This document shows, in pieces, positions 1 to 10,649 of a DNA stretch of 22,302 bases. Below the pieces are notes generated by a model, which searched no databases, had not been told where the DNA came from, and saw only the letters and a program-made list of their open reading frames with translations. The number at the start of each line of letters is the position of its first letter. Position 1 is the first letter of the stretch. The position numbers and the translations under genes are program-made. Source of the DNA: Lyophyllum atratum (lineage: Eukaryota > Basidiomycota > Agaricomycetes > Agaricales > Lyophyllaceae); assembly GCA_014905825.1 (NCBI GenBank), contig JACGCN010000140.1, forward strand, positions 1-22,302. Direction: 5' to 3'.

Positions 1-493
1 CTCGGTCAAGGAGGTGAATTTGATCCCGATTCCGGCGTACCTGTTCCACGGCACGGCGATGGTCCTCTTCTCGTTCTTGTCGGACCGCCGCCAACGCCGT
101 GGCCGATACATCGTGCTGCAGGTGTCCCTGCACCTGGTCGGCTGCATCACGCTGTCAATCTGGCCGCGCAGTTTCGTCTGGCAGATGGTCGGCTTCCACT
201 TCCTGTTCCTGAGTAATGCTGCTGGGCCCGTGCTACTGGCGTGGCTGGCGGACGTGGTTAGGACCAATCCCGAGGAGAGGACGCTGACGGTGGCGTGCAT
301 GGTCACGGCGGTGTACACGGTGGATTGCTGGGCGAACCTGCTGCTGTGGCCCGCGAGCGAGGCGCCCGAGTATCGGTACGGGTATCGGTTTGCGGCCGCG
401 TTCTCGATCGGGTGCATCCTATCTGTCGGGTGGGTGAAGCTGAAGTTGCGGGGATGGAGATGGGGAAGCGCTGCGGAGGCCGCGAGGGCGTAA
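1..493 (+). CDS. MFS anion:cation symporter (Dal5/liz1-type), C-terminal part
   Basis: This is the 3' end of a gene whose start lies left of the window. The frame is open from base 2 and ends at the TAA at 491-493, giving about 163 residues. Several hydrophobic spans fit the last transmembrane helices of a major facilitator carrier. The loop after the first span reads LSDRRQRRGRY, matching the basic loop between helices. A later stretch, NPEERTLTVACMVTAVYTVD followed by a Trp-rich helix and EAPEYRYGY, matches the signature near the end of the allantoate/pantothenate/vitamin permease group (Dal5, liz1, Fen2-like). Such proteins sit in the plasma membrane and import small organic anions with protons. 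The substrate cannot be told from this fragment. The tail after the last helix is short and Arg/Ala-rich. Confidence 0.85.
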   Translation, partial: SVKEVNLIPIPAYLFHGTAMVLFSFLSDRRQRRGRYIVLQVSLHLVGCITLSIWPRSFVWQMVGFHFLFLSNAAGPVLLAWLADVVRTNPEERTLTVACMVTAVYTVDCWANLLLWPASEAPEYRYGYRFAAAFSIGCILSVGWVKLKLRGWRWGSAAEAARA

Positions 494-583
494 CATGTTT
501 TTCTGCAATCCGCAATACTGAAACCATTAAAAGAAAATACAGTATGATAGGAATAATCAAGCAAGTCCGAAAATAGCCGCACT

Positions 584-607
584 TCCTCCTCCTCCTCCTC
601 CTCCTCG
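584..607. repeat. (TCC)n microsatellite
   Basis: A run of about seven TCC triplets lies in the 200-bp gap between the stop of the MFS gene and the end of the opposing broken F-box/ankyrin gene. It is not inside a supported reading frame. Confidence 0.8.
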
Positions 608-696
608 TCCCAAGGCCCATCCTCGCCAGCAAACTTTCTGCCCGCACTTCTTAAAAACGGTGATGCACCTCCTTGACGTCACACCCAGACCGAGCA

Positions 697-2125
697 TCAC
701 ACTACAGAAATGTTTAGCGTATATATGAAGGATTCGAAGTGGTGGCGACGTACCAGTCGCCCGCCGTGTTCCCACCTAAAGGCATTGTATGCCTTCACAT
801 CCCGGGGGTCACCGGAGCCGTGCATAAGTTTGTCCAACTCACGGGCCGTGTGCCAGAGGAAGTAGTGACCCGTACACTCGCCGTCAGCCCTCATGCGGCC
901 GCGCCAGGCCACGCAGAGATACTCGGTGGAGGGTACCCCCGAGCAGCAGGTGCCGTGACAGACGGCACGATCCACGATCTTCAAGAGCTCGCCCCTGTTC
1001 AAATATGAGATATTCCTGTAGGAGGGTATCGCCCCGAGGGCCGCGCGAACCGCGCCGGCCTCTCCCACCAGCGTCTCCGAATCGTAATCGAACACAGCTT
1101 CGGGGCGCTCGTTGAACCAGATATCGACGGCGAGGGGGAGGTCCCACTGCATTCTGCATCCGGAGTGCAGCTCGACCTTGCACATTTCGTTGCGTGTCTC
1201 GCGTGTCTCGCGCGTCATCCGCAGCCCGTTCCACAGGATCGCGTGCGCGCACCGGAATTGCCCCCGCCGCAGCGCAAGGTGGAGCGTCGTCTCGCAGTTG
1301 CGGCCCATCCGCATCCACAGATACTCGTACCCCGGTTCCGCCATATCGTCCGGGAGCGCCAGTGGATCGCGCCGGTGGATCGCGCCGCGGCCGAGCAGCA
1401 TCCCGTACGCCGCGCTGGGGCCGTGGTACCGCCGGGCATACTGCAGCGGGGTCTCGACCTTCAGCCATCCTCCGGCGCGGGGATATCGTTGACCTTGTAG
1501 AAGATCTCGTTGTAGCCCATATCGACGAGGCGGCCGGAGAGCGGATGATACTAGCGGGGCTCTGCACGCCACAACTTGGGCTGGCCAAACGCGGCGTCCT
1601 TCTGGAAGTGGCGCAGGACATAGTCGATCGGGCCGGCGAGGTTGCGGCGCGGGTACTCGTGCAGCAGGAACGGCCGCTGCTGGAAGAGCTGCCGCGACGG
1701 CTGCAGCACCAGCTGCGCAAGCTCTGGCACACCCGCGTGTACGCCCAGATGCTGTCCATGTCCAGGAACCGCAGCGCCAGGTAGAACACTAGCGACGGCC
1801 GCTGCGGGGTGGGCATGTGCTCGAGCTCGTGGTTTTACGGGTACGGCTCTAGCTCCTTGCACGAGAGAGCAGGCCACCACACCGGATACGAGTCCCAGTG
1901 CGCGTCGCCCACCACCGCCAGCTCGGTGAGGGCCGGGCCGTCCGCACGGATCCACGGCGTGCCGGGGAGTAGTAGTCGTTCCGGCGGGTGGCCGGCAACA
2001 TAGTAGTAGTGAGATAGGCGGGTTTGGTAGAACCGAGGCCGCGGGGCGAACGGGTAGCTTGGAGTTCGGGGAGTGTCGACTTGGACGTGGAACGGTGAAT
2101 CGTACCGCGACATGTTTGCGCTCAT
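697..2125 (-). pseudogene. Decayed F-box/ankyrin-type protein gene
   Basis: Protein-like sequence runs on the minus strand but is split over frames. From the 5' side it is open from 2125 to a TAA at 1837-1835. The same frame then continues into an F-box-like segment (MPTPQRPSLVFYLALRFLDM, start 1816). Near 1724 the sense moves to another frame (ELAQLVLQPSRQLF). That frame hits a TAG at 1553-1551 and resumes (LVDMGYNEIFYKV). Near 1466-1473 it shifts again to the frame that runs to the stop at 697-699. The last part contains an ankyrin-like stretch (ETTLHLALRRGQFRCAHAIL). Both shifts fit single-base losses, and no intron with good splice sites and a branch motif repairs them. The F-box plus ankyrin layout matches the intact gene at 3554-4617. 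The upstream piece 1835-2125 may not belong to the gene. Sequencing error could explain one lesion but hardly four. Confidence 0.65.
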
Positions 2126-2454
2126 GGGAATGGTCGAGACGGTGAGGAAGGAGCAATGGTTCTACTACTATGGCTGTAGTTATGCGCGCGACGGCGGGAC
2201 GGGACGATGCATTTTATGGTCGGTTGATAATGGGCGCGGGACATGCGATGGCTGAGAGATGATCGGACCTACGCCACCAATATGAACTTCGATCCTCCGG
2301 GAGAATCATTATAAGTGGTAATATAGCTACACGCTGCCGTCGTCGTCGCGAAGACACGGTTACAGACCGTCTAGGTCCGGTATACCAGCCCAGATCGATA
2401 TCGAGTGAAGCTGAATTCGTCTGTCCACAGCCACAGAACGGAGAGAAGATGGAG

Positions 2455-2491
2455 TATCTGGAGTAGGTATCTGGAGTACATATCTGGAGTA
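2455..2491. repeat. Three tandem copies of TATCTGGAGTA, period 13
   Basis: The 11-mer TATCTGGAGTA occurs at 2455-2465, 2468-2478 and 2481-2491, separated by the dinucleotides GG and CA. The 13-mer TATCTGGAGTAGG recurs exactly once far away, at 18934-18946. No coding function is apparent. Confidence 0.85.
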
Positions 2492-2803
2492 TCAATTTAC
2501 TGGTAGTGTACCCCACGATAGTTACGTGGAGCAGTTACCGGTACTATGAGATAGAGTAGTGTCCGTATGCTTGCTGCCGATCAAGATCGCTTAGTTACCG
2601 TACTGAATCGCCAGCGGCCCGGCTGTCAGTTGACCACTCTCAACGGACCATTCCAACAACTTAGGGTCAACGTTAACTGTAGGCATCCCGCGAGACCTAA
2701 ACCCATCGTCGCGGCAGTGGGCAGAGTGTTTTATCTTCAGCCGCCAGAACGTAGAGTAGTTACCGAACGAGCTACCCGTGGAGAAATCCCGAGCGCTACT
2801 ATC

Positions 2804-2843
2804 TACCGGTACCTGGTAGATACACACATCCCAGGTACCGGTA
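2804..2843. repeat. Perfect 13-bp inverted repeat (hairpin)
   Basis: The left arm TACCGGTACCTGG (2804-2816) and right arm CCAGGTACCGGTA (2831-2843) are exact reverse complements around a 14-nt spacer. The structure lies about 710 bp upstream of the F-box/ankyrin ATG. It could form a cruciform or an RNA hairpin, or be a protein-binding dyad. Function is unknown. Confidence 0.85.
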
Positions 2844-3553
2844 TGATGCCCAGGTATCCCCACGCCAATCAGCCGGAAGGTCCGCGATCCCTCGATCCGT
2901 TGCTTCCAGCTTCCTTCCAGTCGTTTACTAGTGGAATAAGAAGAGCATCCACGGAACCCGCAGTGATTATAGTATTATACTCTAGCCAGGCAACTCCTAT
3001 TCGCCCTGCATACTGTCATCGAGCTCTACTATACTACTCTATAACTCCCAAGTAACCATCCATCTCTCCCGTGGCGGATAGCTATCTACTATAATGATCG
3101 CGTTTCTCTATGTGAAGCGCCACCAGCGGAATCCACGCCTTGATTCGCCTGTCGCGTTGCGGATTGAGCTGGTCGTTCAGCTTTACTCTAGATATCTACG
3201 CTCGGGATCTTATCCCCCACCGTCGTGCCGTCCAATGGAAGCCTACGTGTCATCTATGGACGTGCATGCAGAGCTTCGGAAGCATCTGCTTAATCGGGAG
3301 CTCACGGGCCCACCCATGCGGTTAGCCATAGCCAGCCCTGCACAGCAGAGACAACAGCTAGCGCGCGAAGGACCAAGGTACCACCAGCAGTACAATCCCG
3401 AAGAGCTCACCTCCCCCCTATCGGATCTCCAGTTAGCAGCTGGCCTGCCTGCCCACGCTCCCCCCCTTTAACTGTCGAGCTTCCTTCCTCCTGCTCCTGC
3501 TCCTCCCATCTCATTCCCCGTTACACCGCTCCGTACAATCCCACAGAAACACA

Positions 3554-4617
3554 ATGGTTCCGAAGCCACCGCCACGCCTCCCGCTCGAGCTCCTGCTCGA
3601 GATAGTATCCAACGTCAACACTAAGACCTTCATGACGGTGCTATACGCCAGCCGCGCGCTGGCCTTCGACCTCCTCGCGTCCTCGAAGCTCCGCCGCCTG
3701 CACCCAACGCTGCTGGACCAGCTGCACCTCGCGAACCGCAACAAGGCGTACCTTTTGTCCGTACTACTACCACACACCTCGATCAGCGCAGACCGTGGGG
3801 CTTTGCAGTCCGCCGCGGCAGTGGGCGCCCTAGACGCAGTCCGGGTGCTCCTCCAGCACGGTGCAGAACTATACCCGAACGTCGGCAAGACACAGTCTGC
3901 GGTGACGGTGGCGGCGCGAAACGGGCACTGCGACGTGGTACGCCTACTGCTGGAGCACCCGCAGGCCGAGTACTCGCCCGAGGCGCTGTGTGCGGCCGCC
4001 GAGAACGGACATCTCTTGGTCGTGGCGATGTTGCTGGCCGACGCGCGGCAGACCCACCAGAAACATGAGCTGCAGCGCGCGCTGTGCCGCGCCGTTGCCA
4101 GCGGCGTCGTCAGTATCGTTAAACTGCTGCTGATCGTGGCGGATACGAAGGGGTTGCCGCTGGATCTGGCGCGCGCGGACGAGGAGGGCACCCCGCTGCA
4201 GGTGGCAGCGAAGCATGGACGTATCGACGTCGTGAGGTGGCTGCTGGAGCAGGAGAGCGTGCGCGCTTCGATCGACGCGCAGGCGGGTAATAGCGGGCGT
4301 ACGGCGCTGCATTTCGCGGGGGTAAGTTCCCATCCATCCATCCGCCCCCCCTCCGTCCAGACGTTTGGTGATTACGGGGTTAAGGCTGACCAGGGGAGTA
4401 TGCGGGCCACTACGACGTGATGAGGGTGCTGGTGCGCGCGGGAGCCGACCGGGAGGTGCTGGATCAGGACATGTTGCGGGCGGGCGGCGGACGCAAGGGC
4501 CGCATGATCGGGTGGGAGAGCGTCGAGGACGTCGAGAACGATCCCGTCCTGAGGAGATTGGCGAAGCGTCCAAAGCACCAGGTGTTCTCGGCTTGGTGTT
4601 GCGAGGTGTGGACGTGA
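3554..4617 (+). CDS. F-box and ankyrin-repeat protein
   Basis: Two exons, 3554-4321 and 4399-4617, give 328 residues. The 77-nt intron begins GTAAGT and ends GGGGAG, with GCTGAC as branch site. Using the nearer CAG at 4393 would run into a stop; the AG at 4398 restores an ankyrin repeat across the junction (TALHFAG then YAGHYDVMRVLVRAGAD). Residues 8-40 resemble an F-box (RLPLELLLEIVSNVN). Ankyrin repeats follow from about residue 80, for example GALDAVRVLLQHGAE, NGHCDVVRLLLEHP and HGRIDVVRWLLEQE. F-box proteins of this kind are usually substrate receptors of SCF ubiquitin ligases, with the ankyrin part binding the target; here the role is inferred from domains only. The start is the first ATG before the F-box and has A at -3. 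Confidence 0.88.
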
Positions 4618-6480
4618 GACGCCGCGAGGGGGAGTTGTTGGAATTATATAGAGTATACCAGGCGCTTTCGGAGGATGTGCCTAATGTAATCTAATTTCAA
4701 TCTATTCGGAGGATTTCCACGCTCGATGGAGGAGAGATACCCGCGGGGCCAGCCAATGGGTGCTATACATAGCATCGTGTTCGAAAGCTCCGAACGCACG
4801 GAGAATAATCCCACCAAACCCCCCAACCAGCTCGAGATTTAGGTGAGATGAAAACCGTGAGGTGACTTCGGGGATGCTGGTGACCTAGCAGGTCCTCGGG
4901 GGACGACGTTCCGGACGGAGTGGGGCACGATTCCTGGGGTCCGAGTGAGAGCTTGTTGAGGCCTCGCACGGGGCACGCTTGAGCTTCGATGTGACCGAGC
5001 AAACGTCGTCGTTGAGAGCGGTGGAGATTCACGAGGTCCGTTGAAGAAGCAGAACGATGGACGAGTAGGCAGTGTGGTGTATGTGGTATGGGCGGGGGGG
5101 CATGGGCGGGGCATGTGAATACCTCGAGTACTCTACATCCCTTTAGGCAAAGGTCATCGGGCAAGAGTCGCATGTGACGACTGTCGGTGGGCCGGAACAA
5201 CTCATGCAGCCACAGAGATCCTACATACCTCGGAAACGGCGAGTCCCTTCCTCCCTCCCTACATATGATATTTCTCCGTGCGGGAAAGTTCCCTTCGAGC
5301 GCAACTTTTTTTTTCTTTCATCTACACATGGTAGGTACTCCACTGACTGTTGGCCCACCGACTAGCTTCGGATCCAAGGTCCAGAATGCGGGGTAATTAC
5401 CGTAGCAACACTGCATCGCTGGCAGGATAGCTAGTAGCTGAGACATACGTTCGGAAGCACCCTGCCCGCCGACGCCGACGAAGTTCGAAACAAATATCTG
5501 CAACACATCGCGAACAAATGATGCATCCATCGTGTGCTCTACGGGGACACTCGAGGTTGAACGGCTAGATGATGAGATGGTTGCGCGTGATGGAGAGGTC
5601 ATCATCATACGTCAGAAACGAAGGGGTTAGGGTTGTTCGCCCATCTCTGAGCTGAAGACGGATTACTAGTTCCTGCTCGCAATCTATAGTACATAAGGCA
5701 GTTCATTCGGAAGGGATGAACAACGGTGCAGACCGACTCCGATGGCCTCCTATTTGCCTTCATCCACTCGGCCAGCGAACAATTGATTGGCATCGATTGG
5801 GCATCGCATCGGATGGCAGAGCACATACCCACTAGCTAGTATTGAATGTGCCTCTGGCCTCAGCCATGCATGTCCGCACAATATACCCATCCCTCTTGCC
5901 AGCTGTTGATTTTCGAATTCTCTAGAAGAACATTCTATTGCCGCAAAGAGGACAGGTGTTGTGAGTGACGTGCAGGGCGAGTGCGCCGCTGTGATTGGCT
6001 AGACGCGCTTGTTCGCTGGGTGGGAACGAAGGCTTGGCTGGCGTTCTGACGTCGCGCACGAGCCGAGAAAGAAGAAGAGGAAGTCGAAGCCCCTTGCTCT
6101 TGCCGCACTTCTTCACCTTCCTATCCTCATCCATCCATCCTTCCACCTTCTTAGCCCACCCACAGACCGACTCGATTCACTTGAGAAGTGGCCTCCTCAT
6201 TTCACTGAGATCCTCCTTCTCCTACTCCCTCCTCCTCTTCCTCTTCTCTTCACTTGCAACATACCCGCAACCCATTGTCCATCGCTGCCTGTCTGTCATC
6301 TACAGAGATAGATATATCCACTGCTAGGTATACCAGTTACCACCTCCGGGACGGTTGTGCACGACGACCATCACCGGCTTGTTCTGACCTGTTGCCTCTA
6401 CGATCGCCGCAGATCTACTTACCCCCCATCAACTGATACCACCGAAGAGACCGAGCTCGTCAAGCTCGATCGCACCCACA
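4618..6480. other. Gene-free stretch including the SEY1 promoter and leader
   Basis: No gene is supported between the F-box/ankyrin stop and the SEY1 ATG. The minus-strand open frame 4763-5200 has no domain and a Pro/His/Ser-rich composition typical of chance frames. From about 6090 to 6260 the plus strand is strongly CT-rich, which fits the transcription start and 5' leader region of SEY1. Confidence 0.6.
5966..6053 (+). promoter_or_regulatory. Candidate bZIP and CCAAT sites upstream of SEY1
   Basis: TGACGTGCA at 5966-5974 resembles unfolded-protein-response elements bound by Hac1-type bZIP factors. TGACGTC at 6047-6053 is a CRE/ATF-type core. An inverted CCAAT box (ATTGG) lies at 5994-5998. 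All three are within 90 bp, about 430-515 bp upstream of the SEY1 ATG. These are short motifs and could be chance. Confidence 0.3.
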
Positions 6481-9297
6481 ATGTCTGTCGCCGTTAACGG
6501 CCACCGACGCCTCTCCAGCGCCGCAATGAGCAAATCCCTCATCGCCGGAATAAAAGATGTCACCCCCGAAGAGACCGCACAGCTCGCACACGGAGTCCAG
6601 GTCATCGACGAGAACAAAGAGTTTACGTATGTGCTCCCCTCCCCCGGTCGTCCCCCTGTCCGTTTGCCTATCCTCCACCACGGTCACTGACGCATCGAGC
6701 TCTCATCTCCAGACCTAAGCTCCCCCTCTACCTCTCGAGTCAGGGCCTGCTCGCCGCCGGCTTCAACTACCATGTCGTCGCCGTGTTTGGATCGCAGTCG
6801 ACAGGAAAATCGACGCTGCTGAATCACCTGTTCGGGACCGACTTCAACGTCATGGACGAGACGGCGCGGCAACAGACCACGAAGGGTATCTGGCTATCCC
6901 GAGCGACAGAGGACGAGAAACAGAGCGACGTCGGAATGACGAGGAATATCCTAGTCATGGATGTCGAGGGTACCGACGGCCGCGAAAGAGGTGAAGATCA
7001 AGATTTTGAGCGAAAGAGTGCATTGTTCGCATTGGCTACGAGTGAAGTTATGGTAAGATCTCACGACTCGTACTGCACCCCTGGAACGGTGCAGAGGAGG
7101 AGGAGCAGGAGGAGCAGGGCGGCGTTGTGGTACTGACCTGACGCAGATTGTCAATATCTGGGAACATCAAGTCGGACTCTACCAGGGTGCCAATATGGGG
7201 CTCTTGAAGACTGTCTTCGAGGTTAACCTCGGCCTATTCCTGAAGGATCAAAGGTGCGCGTTCATCGCTAGGAGCCGGGTTCTTTTTGCCTGCTGACGGG
7301 TTTTCAGTACCACACACCGATCACTCCTCTTCTTTGTCATCCGTGATCACATCGGTCACACCCCGCTTCAGAACCTCGCAAAGACCCTTGTCGCCGATCT
7401 CACGGCGATCTGGTCGTCGCTGGCGAAGCCCCCGGGCCTCGAAGACTCGCAGATCACCGACTTCTTCGACTTCGAGTTCACAGCCCTCCCCCACAAGATC
7501 CTCCAGCCCGAGAAGTTCGTCTCGGAGACACAGACGTTGCGGAAACGGTTCCGCGATGGCACTCCGGGCGAGGAGGCACCCATACCTGGAGGCGGGAGTC
7601 AGGACGGAATCTTCATGCCGGTATACCACAGGAGGATCCCAGCCGACGGTTTCCCCATGTACGCCGAGAACATCTGGAACCAGATCGTCACCAATAAGGA
7701 TCTGGATCTACCCTCACAGCAGGAGCTCCTCGCACAGTTCCGTTGCGACGAGATTGCGGCCACATGTACGGCCGGCTTCAACGAGATCATCGTACCGTTC
7801 GAGCAGAAGGCGCAGAGCGGAAAGGTTCTCGAAGGACTCGGCCCGGCCATGAAGCAGGCGCTCTCGGTGGCTGTGGACGGGTTCGAGGAAGCTGGAGGAC
7901 GGTACCACAAGGGTGTGTTCGAGCGCAAGAGGGCCGATCTACGCAACGCTCTCGAGACACGGTTACGCGGACTCGTGGTGGGTCAGCTCAGCGCACTGAG
8001 CAAGCGCGCCGTCACCGAGTTCACGGAAGACGTGACGAACGTGCTCAAGAAGGCCAATGCGTCGGATTCATCTTCGGCAACCTACGACTTTGCCAAGATC
8101 GTGTCCGAGTCGCGAGACACGGTGCTCGTGAAATTCCAGGAGGAGGCGAACGAGTGCTTCATCCCCGGAGAGAGCACCACCTGGTCCTCGCATGACGACG
8201 AACTCGTGATGCTCAGGAACGACATCGACGCGATCGCGGCGAGGCTGCGCGGCGAGGAGATGAAGCGCTTGGTCACCAGGCTCGAGCGCAACATCAAGGC
8301 GAAGCTCGCCGAGCCCGTCGAGCTCGAGTTCAAGCGCATGGACGAGACGCTGTGGGATCGCGTGTGGAAGACATGGCAGGACACGCTCGAGGACGCGATC
8401 AAGAAGTTTGAGATCAAGAGCCGCAGCTTCAACTCCACCGAGGAAGAGACCGCCCTCGGCGTGTGGAGACTCAAGAAACGGGGTTGGGCAGTGCTCACGT
8501 CTCGCGTCGAAGAGGAAGTCCTCGAAGGCAACCTGCTCCTGAAACTCCGCGAGAGCTTTGAGGACCGCTTCCGCTACGACGACACCGGTGTCCCGCGTGT
8601 GTGGAAGCCGCATGATGATATCGAAGGTGCCTACACCAAAGCACGCGAATCCACCCTGAACCTGATTCCGCGTGTCAGTGAATTCAAACTCTCTGCCACC
8701 TCGGCCCCTCCGGACCTCGCCGCCTTCTTCGGCGTCGGACCCGCCTCGGCTTCGATCGACGACATGGAGTCCCCCATCTTGGAATCATTCGAGATTCTCT
8801 CCGAGGCACGGCAACACGACATCACACAGAAGTTCAAGCGCATGGCGGACGGCATGTACATCGAGGCGAAGCGCAGCGCCATCGGCGGTGTGGCGCAGGT
8901 GCCGCTCTGGATGTACGGGCTCATGCTGGCGCTCGGATGGAACGAAATATACGCGGTCGTCAGATCGCCGCTGTACTTCCTGTTCTTGGTGCTCGCCGCC
9001 CTGCTCGCCTATATAGTTTACTCTCTTAACCTGTGGAGTCCGATATACCGAGTGGGCAATGCGATGATGGAGCAGGGTGTTGAAGTCGGCAAGGTATTTA
9101 TATCCATCACCCCTTTTCACGATCTCACAGCTGACATGACATCACAGGAACGCCTCCGAGACATCCTCCTGACTGACCAACGTGGCGCTACTGCCTTCGC
9201 CGGCCGCACCGACCGCTCCAGTGACGGAATCGCGATGGACCGGCTCGACCGGGGCGGGAAACGAGCGGTCAAGCGGGAGGACGAGGATGATGAGTGA
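6481..9297 (+). CDS. SEY1: Protein SEY1, dynamin-like GTPase for ER membrane fusion
   Basis: Exons at 6481-6626, 6713-7052, 7147-7253, 7308-9093 and 9148-9297 give 842 residues, normal for the family. All introns are GT-AG with CTGAC branch motifs. SEY1 is the fungal counterpart of atlastin and plant RHD3: it tethers and fuses ER tubules using GTP hydrolysis. Visible motifs are the P-loop GSQSTGKST (75-83), the switch I region QQTTKGIW (102-109), the G3 motif DVEG (132-135) and the RD motif in VIRDH (208-212). A long helical middle region follows. Two close hydrophobic spans (about 731-749 and 752-773) form the membrane hairpin, followed by a short cytosolic tail. The last intron (9094-9147, 54 nt) is a multiple of three and stop-free, so a form retaining it would carry 18 extra residues; the splice sites and CTGAC favour removal. 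The gene faces the ceramidase gene, 1.35 kb away. Confidence 0.96.
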
Positions 9298-9490
9298 GTG
9301 AGTGAGACTGGTGCTACCTGCAGAACAACTTCTCTCTCTCTCCCTCTCTCTCTCGTCGTTTCCCTGTCGCTGTATTTTAGTTCCTCGTGTTATTTCCTGT
9401 TTTATCGATCTTGTTTTTTTTTTTACAAAGCGGGCCGGCGGGTTGGATGGTTCTTTCTTCTTTCTTTCTTCTTTCTTTCTTCTTCTTTCG
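9298..9490 (+). repeat. Microsatellite-rich 3' region of SEY1
   Basis: Directly after the SEY1 stop come short (TGAG)n, a (CT)n-rich run (about 9331-9356), a T tract (about 9413-9424) and a (TTTC)/(TTC) run (about 9452-9488). These are simple repeats in the probable 3' UTR. Confidence 0.75.
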
Positions 9491-10649
9491 TCGTCCTTGC
9501 GTGTGCAACTCTAGAGCGGCGGGGTGGGATAACTACCTACACAGCTAGGTCGGGGGGGAATAAGATGTCGAGTTCTATAATGTATGAATTCATCGTACCT
9601 ATTGAGTCGAGCGGGGGAAGTCGGCAGTTTGGCAACTCAATTGAATAGCATGAAAGCGGGCTGTGGACGTGAGATACGCTGAAGCAAACTACCGACTCCG
9701 TTCTCGCGCCCACCGATCCAGGGCGGTAGCGAGGGCCAGCATGGCTTTGAGCCCACGCTCAACCAGGCTCTCTAGAGTCAAGGATGACCAGCTGATACCT
9801 GCCTCTATCGCATTGTCGTCACAAGCAGCCTTTGCGGCTTCCCAGCATTATTCCTAACATTTCAGCAGAATCAACCTCTTTGGCCCTCAGCCCTCAGCCC
9901 AGTCCGGCATTATCCAGAGTATCCCAGCATCTCTGTCTGAGACTCTGAGGCTTCATTCCTTCATCAAATTGTCTACACGAGCTCATTGTTTCCCTCTTCC
10001 CTTTAAAACCAGTCGATTGTATCATCTCAGTCAACTACAGTTCTTCTCTCAATTCCAACATACCTATACGGCGTGCGGCCATACGAGTGATATACCCAGC
10101 ACCTAGTATGTCCGTCCCTCCGTCAATCGGGCCCTGAAGCTTCAAGCACTCGCCGAGTTTATCGCACGCTGCAACGTCCGAGACTCTGAGTTTTAGGACG
10201 CAGATAATAAGCGACGTGGCAGGAGCTGTGGCTACTATGTATATTCGTAGAATCCCGCGAGCTCGGAGTCTGCTCCTGAGGGTGGCTTCGTTTTTCGTCT
10301 CGCTACCTACTTCTGTAATCAGCAATACGGAAATTGGTCATAGTTGCAGTTCGTGCACCACCACAGCTCTTCCGTGGTTCCCTTATTGCCTCAATCCTTT
10401 GAGTGGTCATATTATCCACCCAGTGAGATCTCGTGATTCTATCCCGCCATTCAAACATCGAAGCAGTTACCATTAATACAGGATGTCCTACATCGTCAAA
10501 GCGCCAAGTCATACTAATCCGATCCGATCCATACAGTGCCGTTACAACCAAAGCAGCTACCATTAATACAGGATATCCTAAATCGTTAAGCCATACCAAT
10601 CCTACCAAACGTTACAAGTCACACGTTACCACCAGCGCCCACTCTTCCC
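9491..10649. other. Gene-free stretch between the SEY1 and ceramidase 3' ends
   Basis: The two flanking genes converge here. No open frame shows a domain. The only structure I see is the degenerate 90-bp duplication at 10461-10640, listed separately. The apparent protein repeat in the minus-strand frame 10303-10608 is a consequence of that DNA duplication. Confidence 0.6.
10461..10640. repeat. Degenerate tandem duplication, 90-bp period
   Basis: The 37-bp core at 10461-10497 (beginning AAGCAGTTACCATTAATACA) recurs at 10551-10587 with four mismatches. The rest of each unit is only loosely alike, with shared AAGC, ATACYAATCC and GTTACAA words in the same order and several gaps in the second unit. 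Confidence 0.75.

Larger units (their letters stand above)
2157..3553. other. Gene-free stretch between the broken and intact F-box/ankyrin genes
   Basis: No convincing gene is seen. The longest open frame (2567-3055, plus strand) has no recognisable domain. The stretch holds a 13-bp-period repeat (2455-2491) and a perfect 13-bp inverted repeat (2804-2843), listed separately. The last part, about 3476-3510, is pyrimidine-rich, as expected for the leader of the gene that starts at 3554. Confidence 0.6.

Noticed and set aside
2567..3055. 162-codon plus-strand open frame
   Set aside because: It has no domain, spans the perfect hairpin, and its composition does not resemble the real genes in the window.
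3511..4341. Long minus-strand open frame opposite the F-box/ankyrin gene
   Set aside because: It is Ser/Arg/Cys-rich, matches no family, and mirrors a clear plus-strand ankyrin gene.
4763..5200. 145-codon minus-strand open frame
   Set aside because: It has no recognisable motif and a biased Pro/His/Ser composition; most likely chance.
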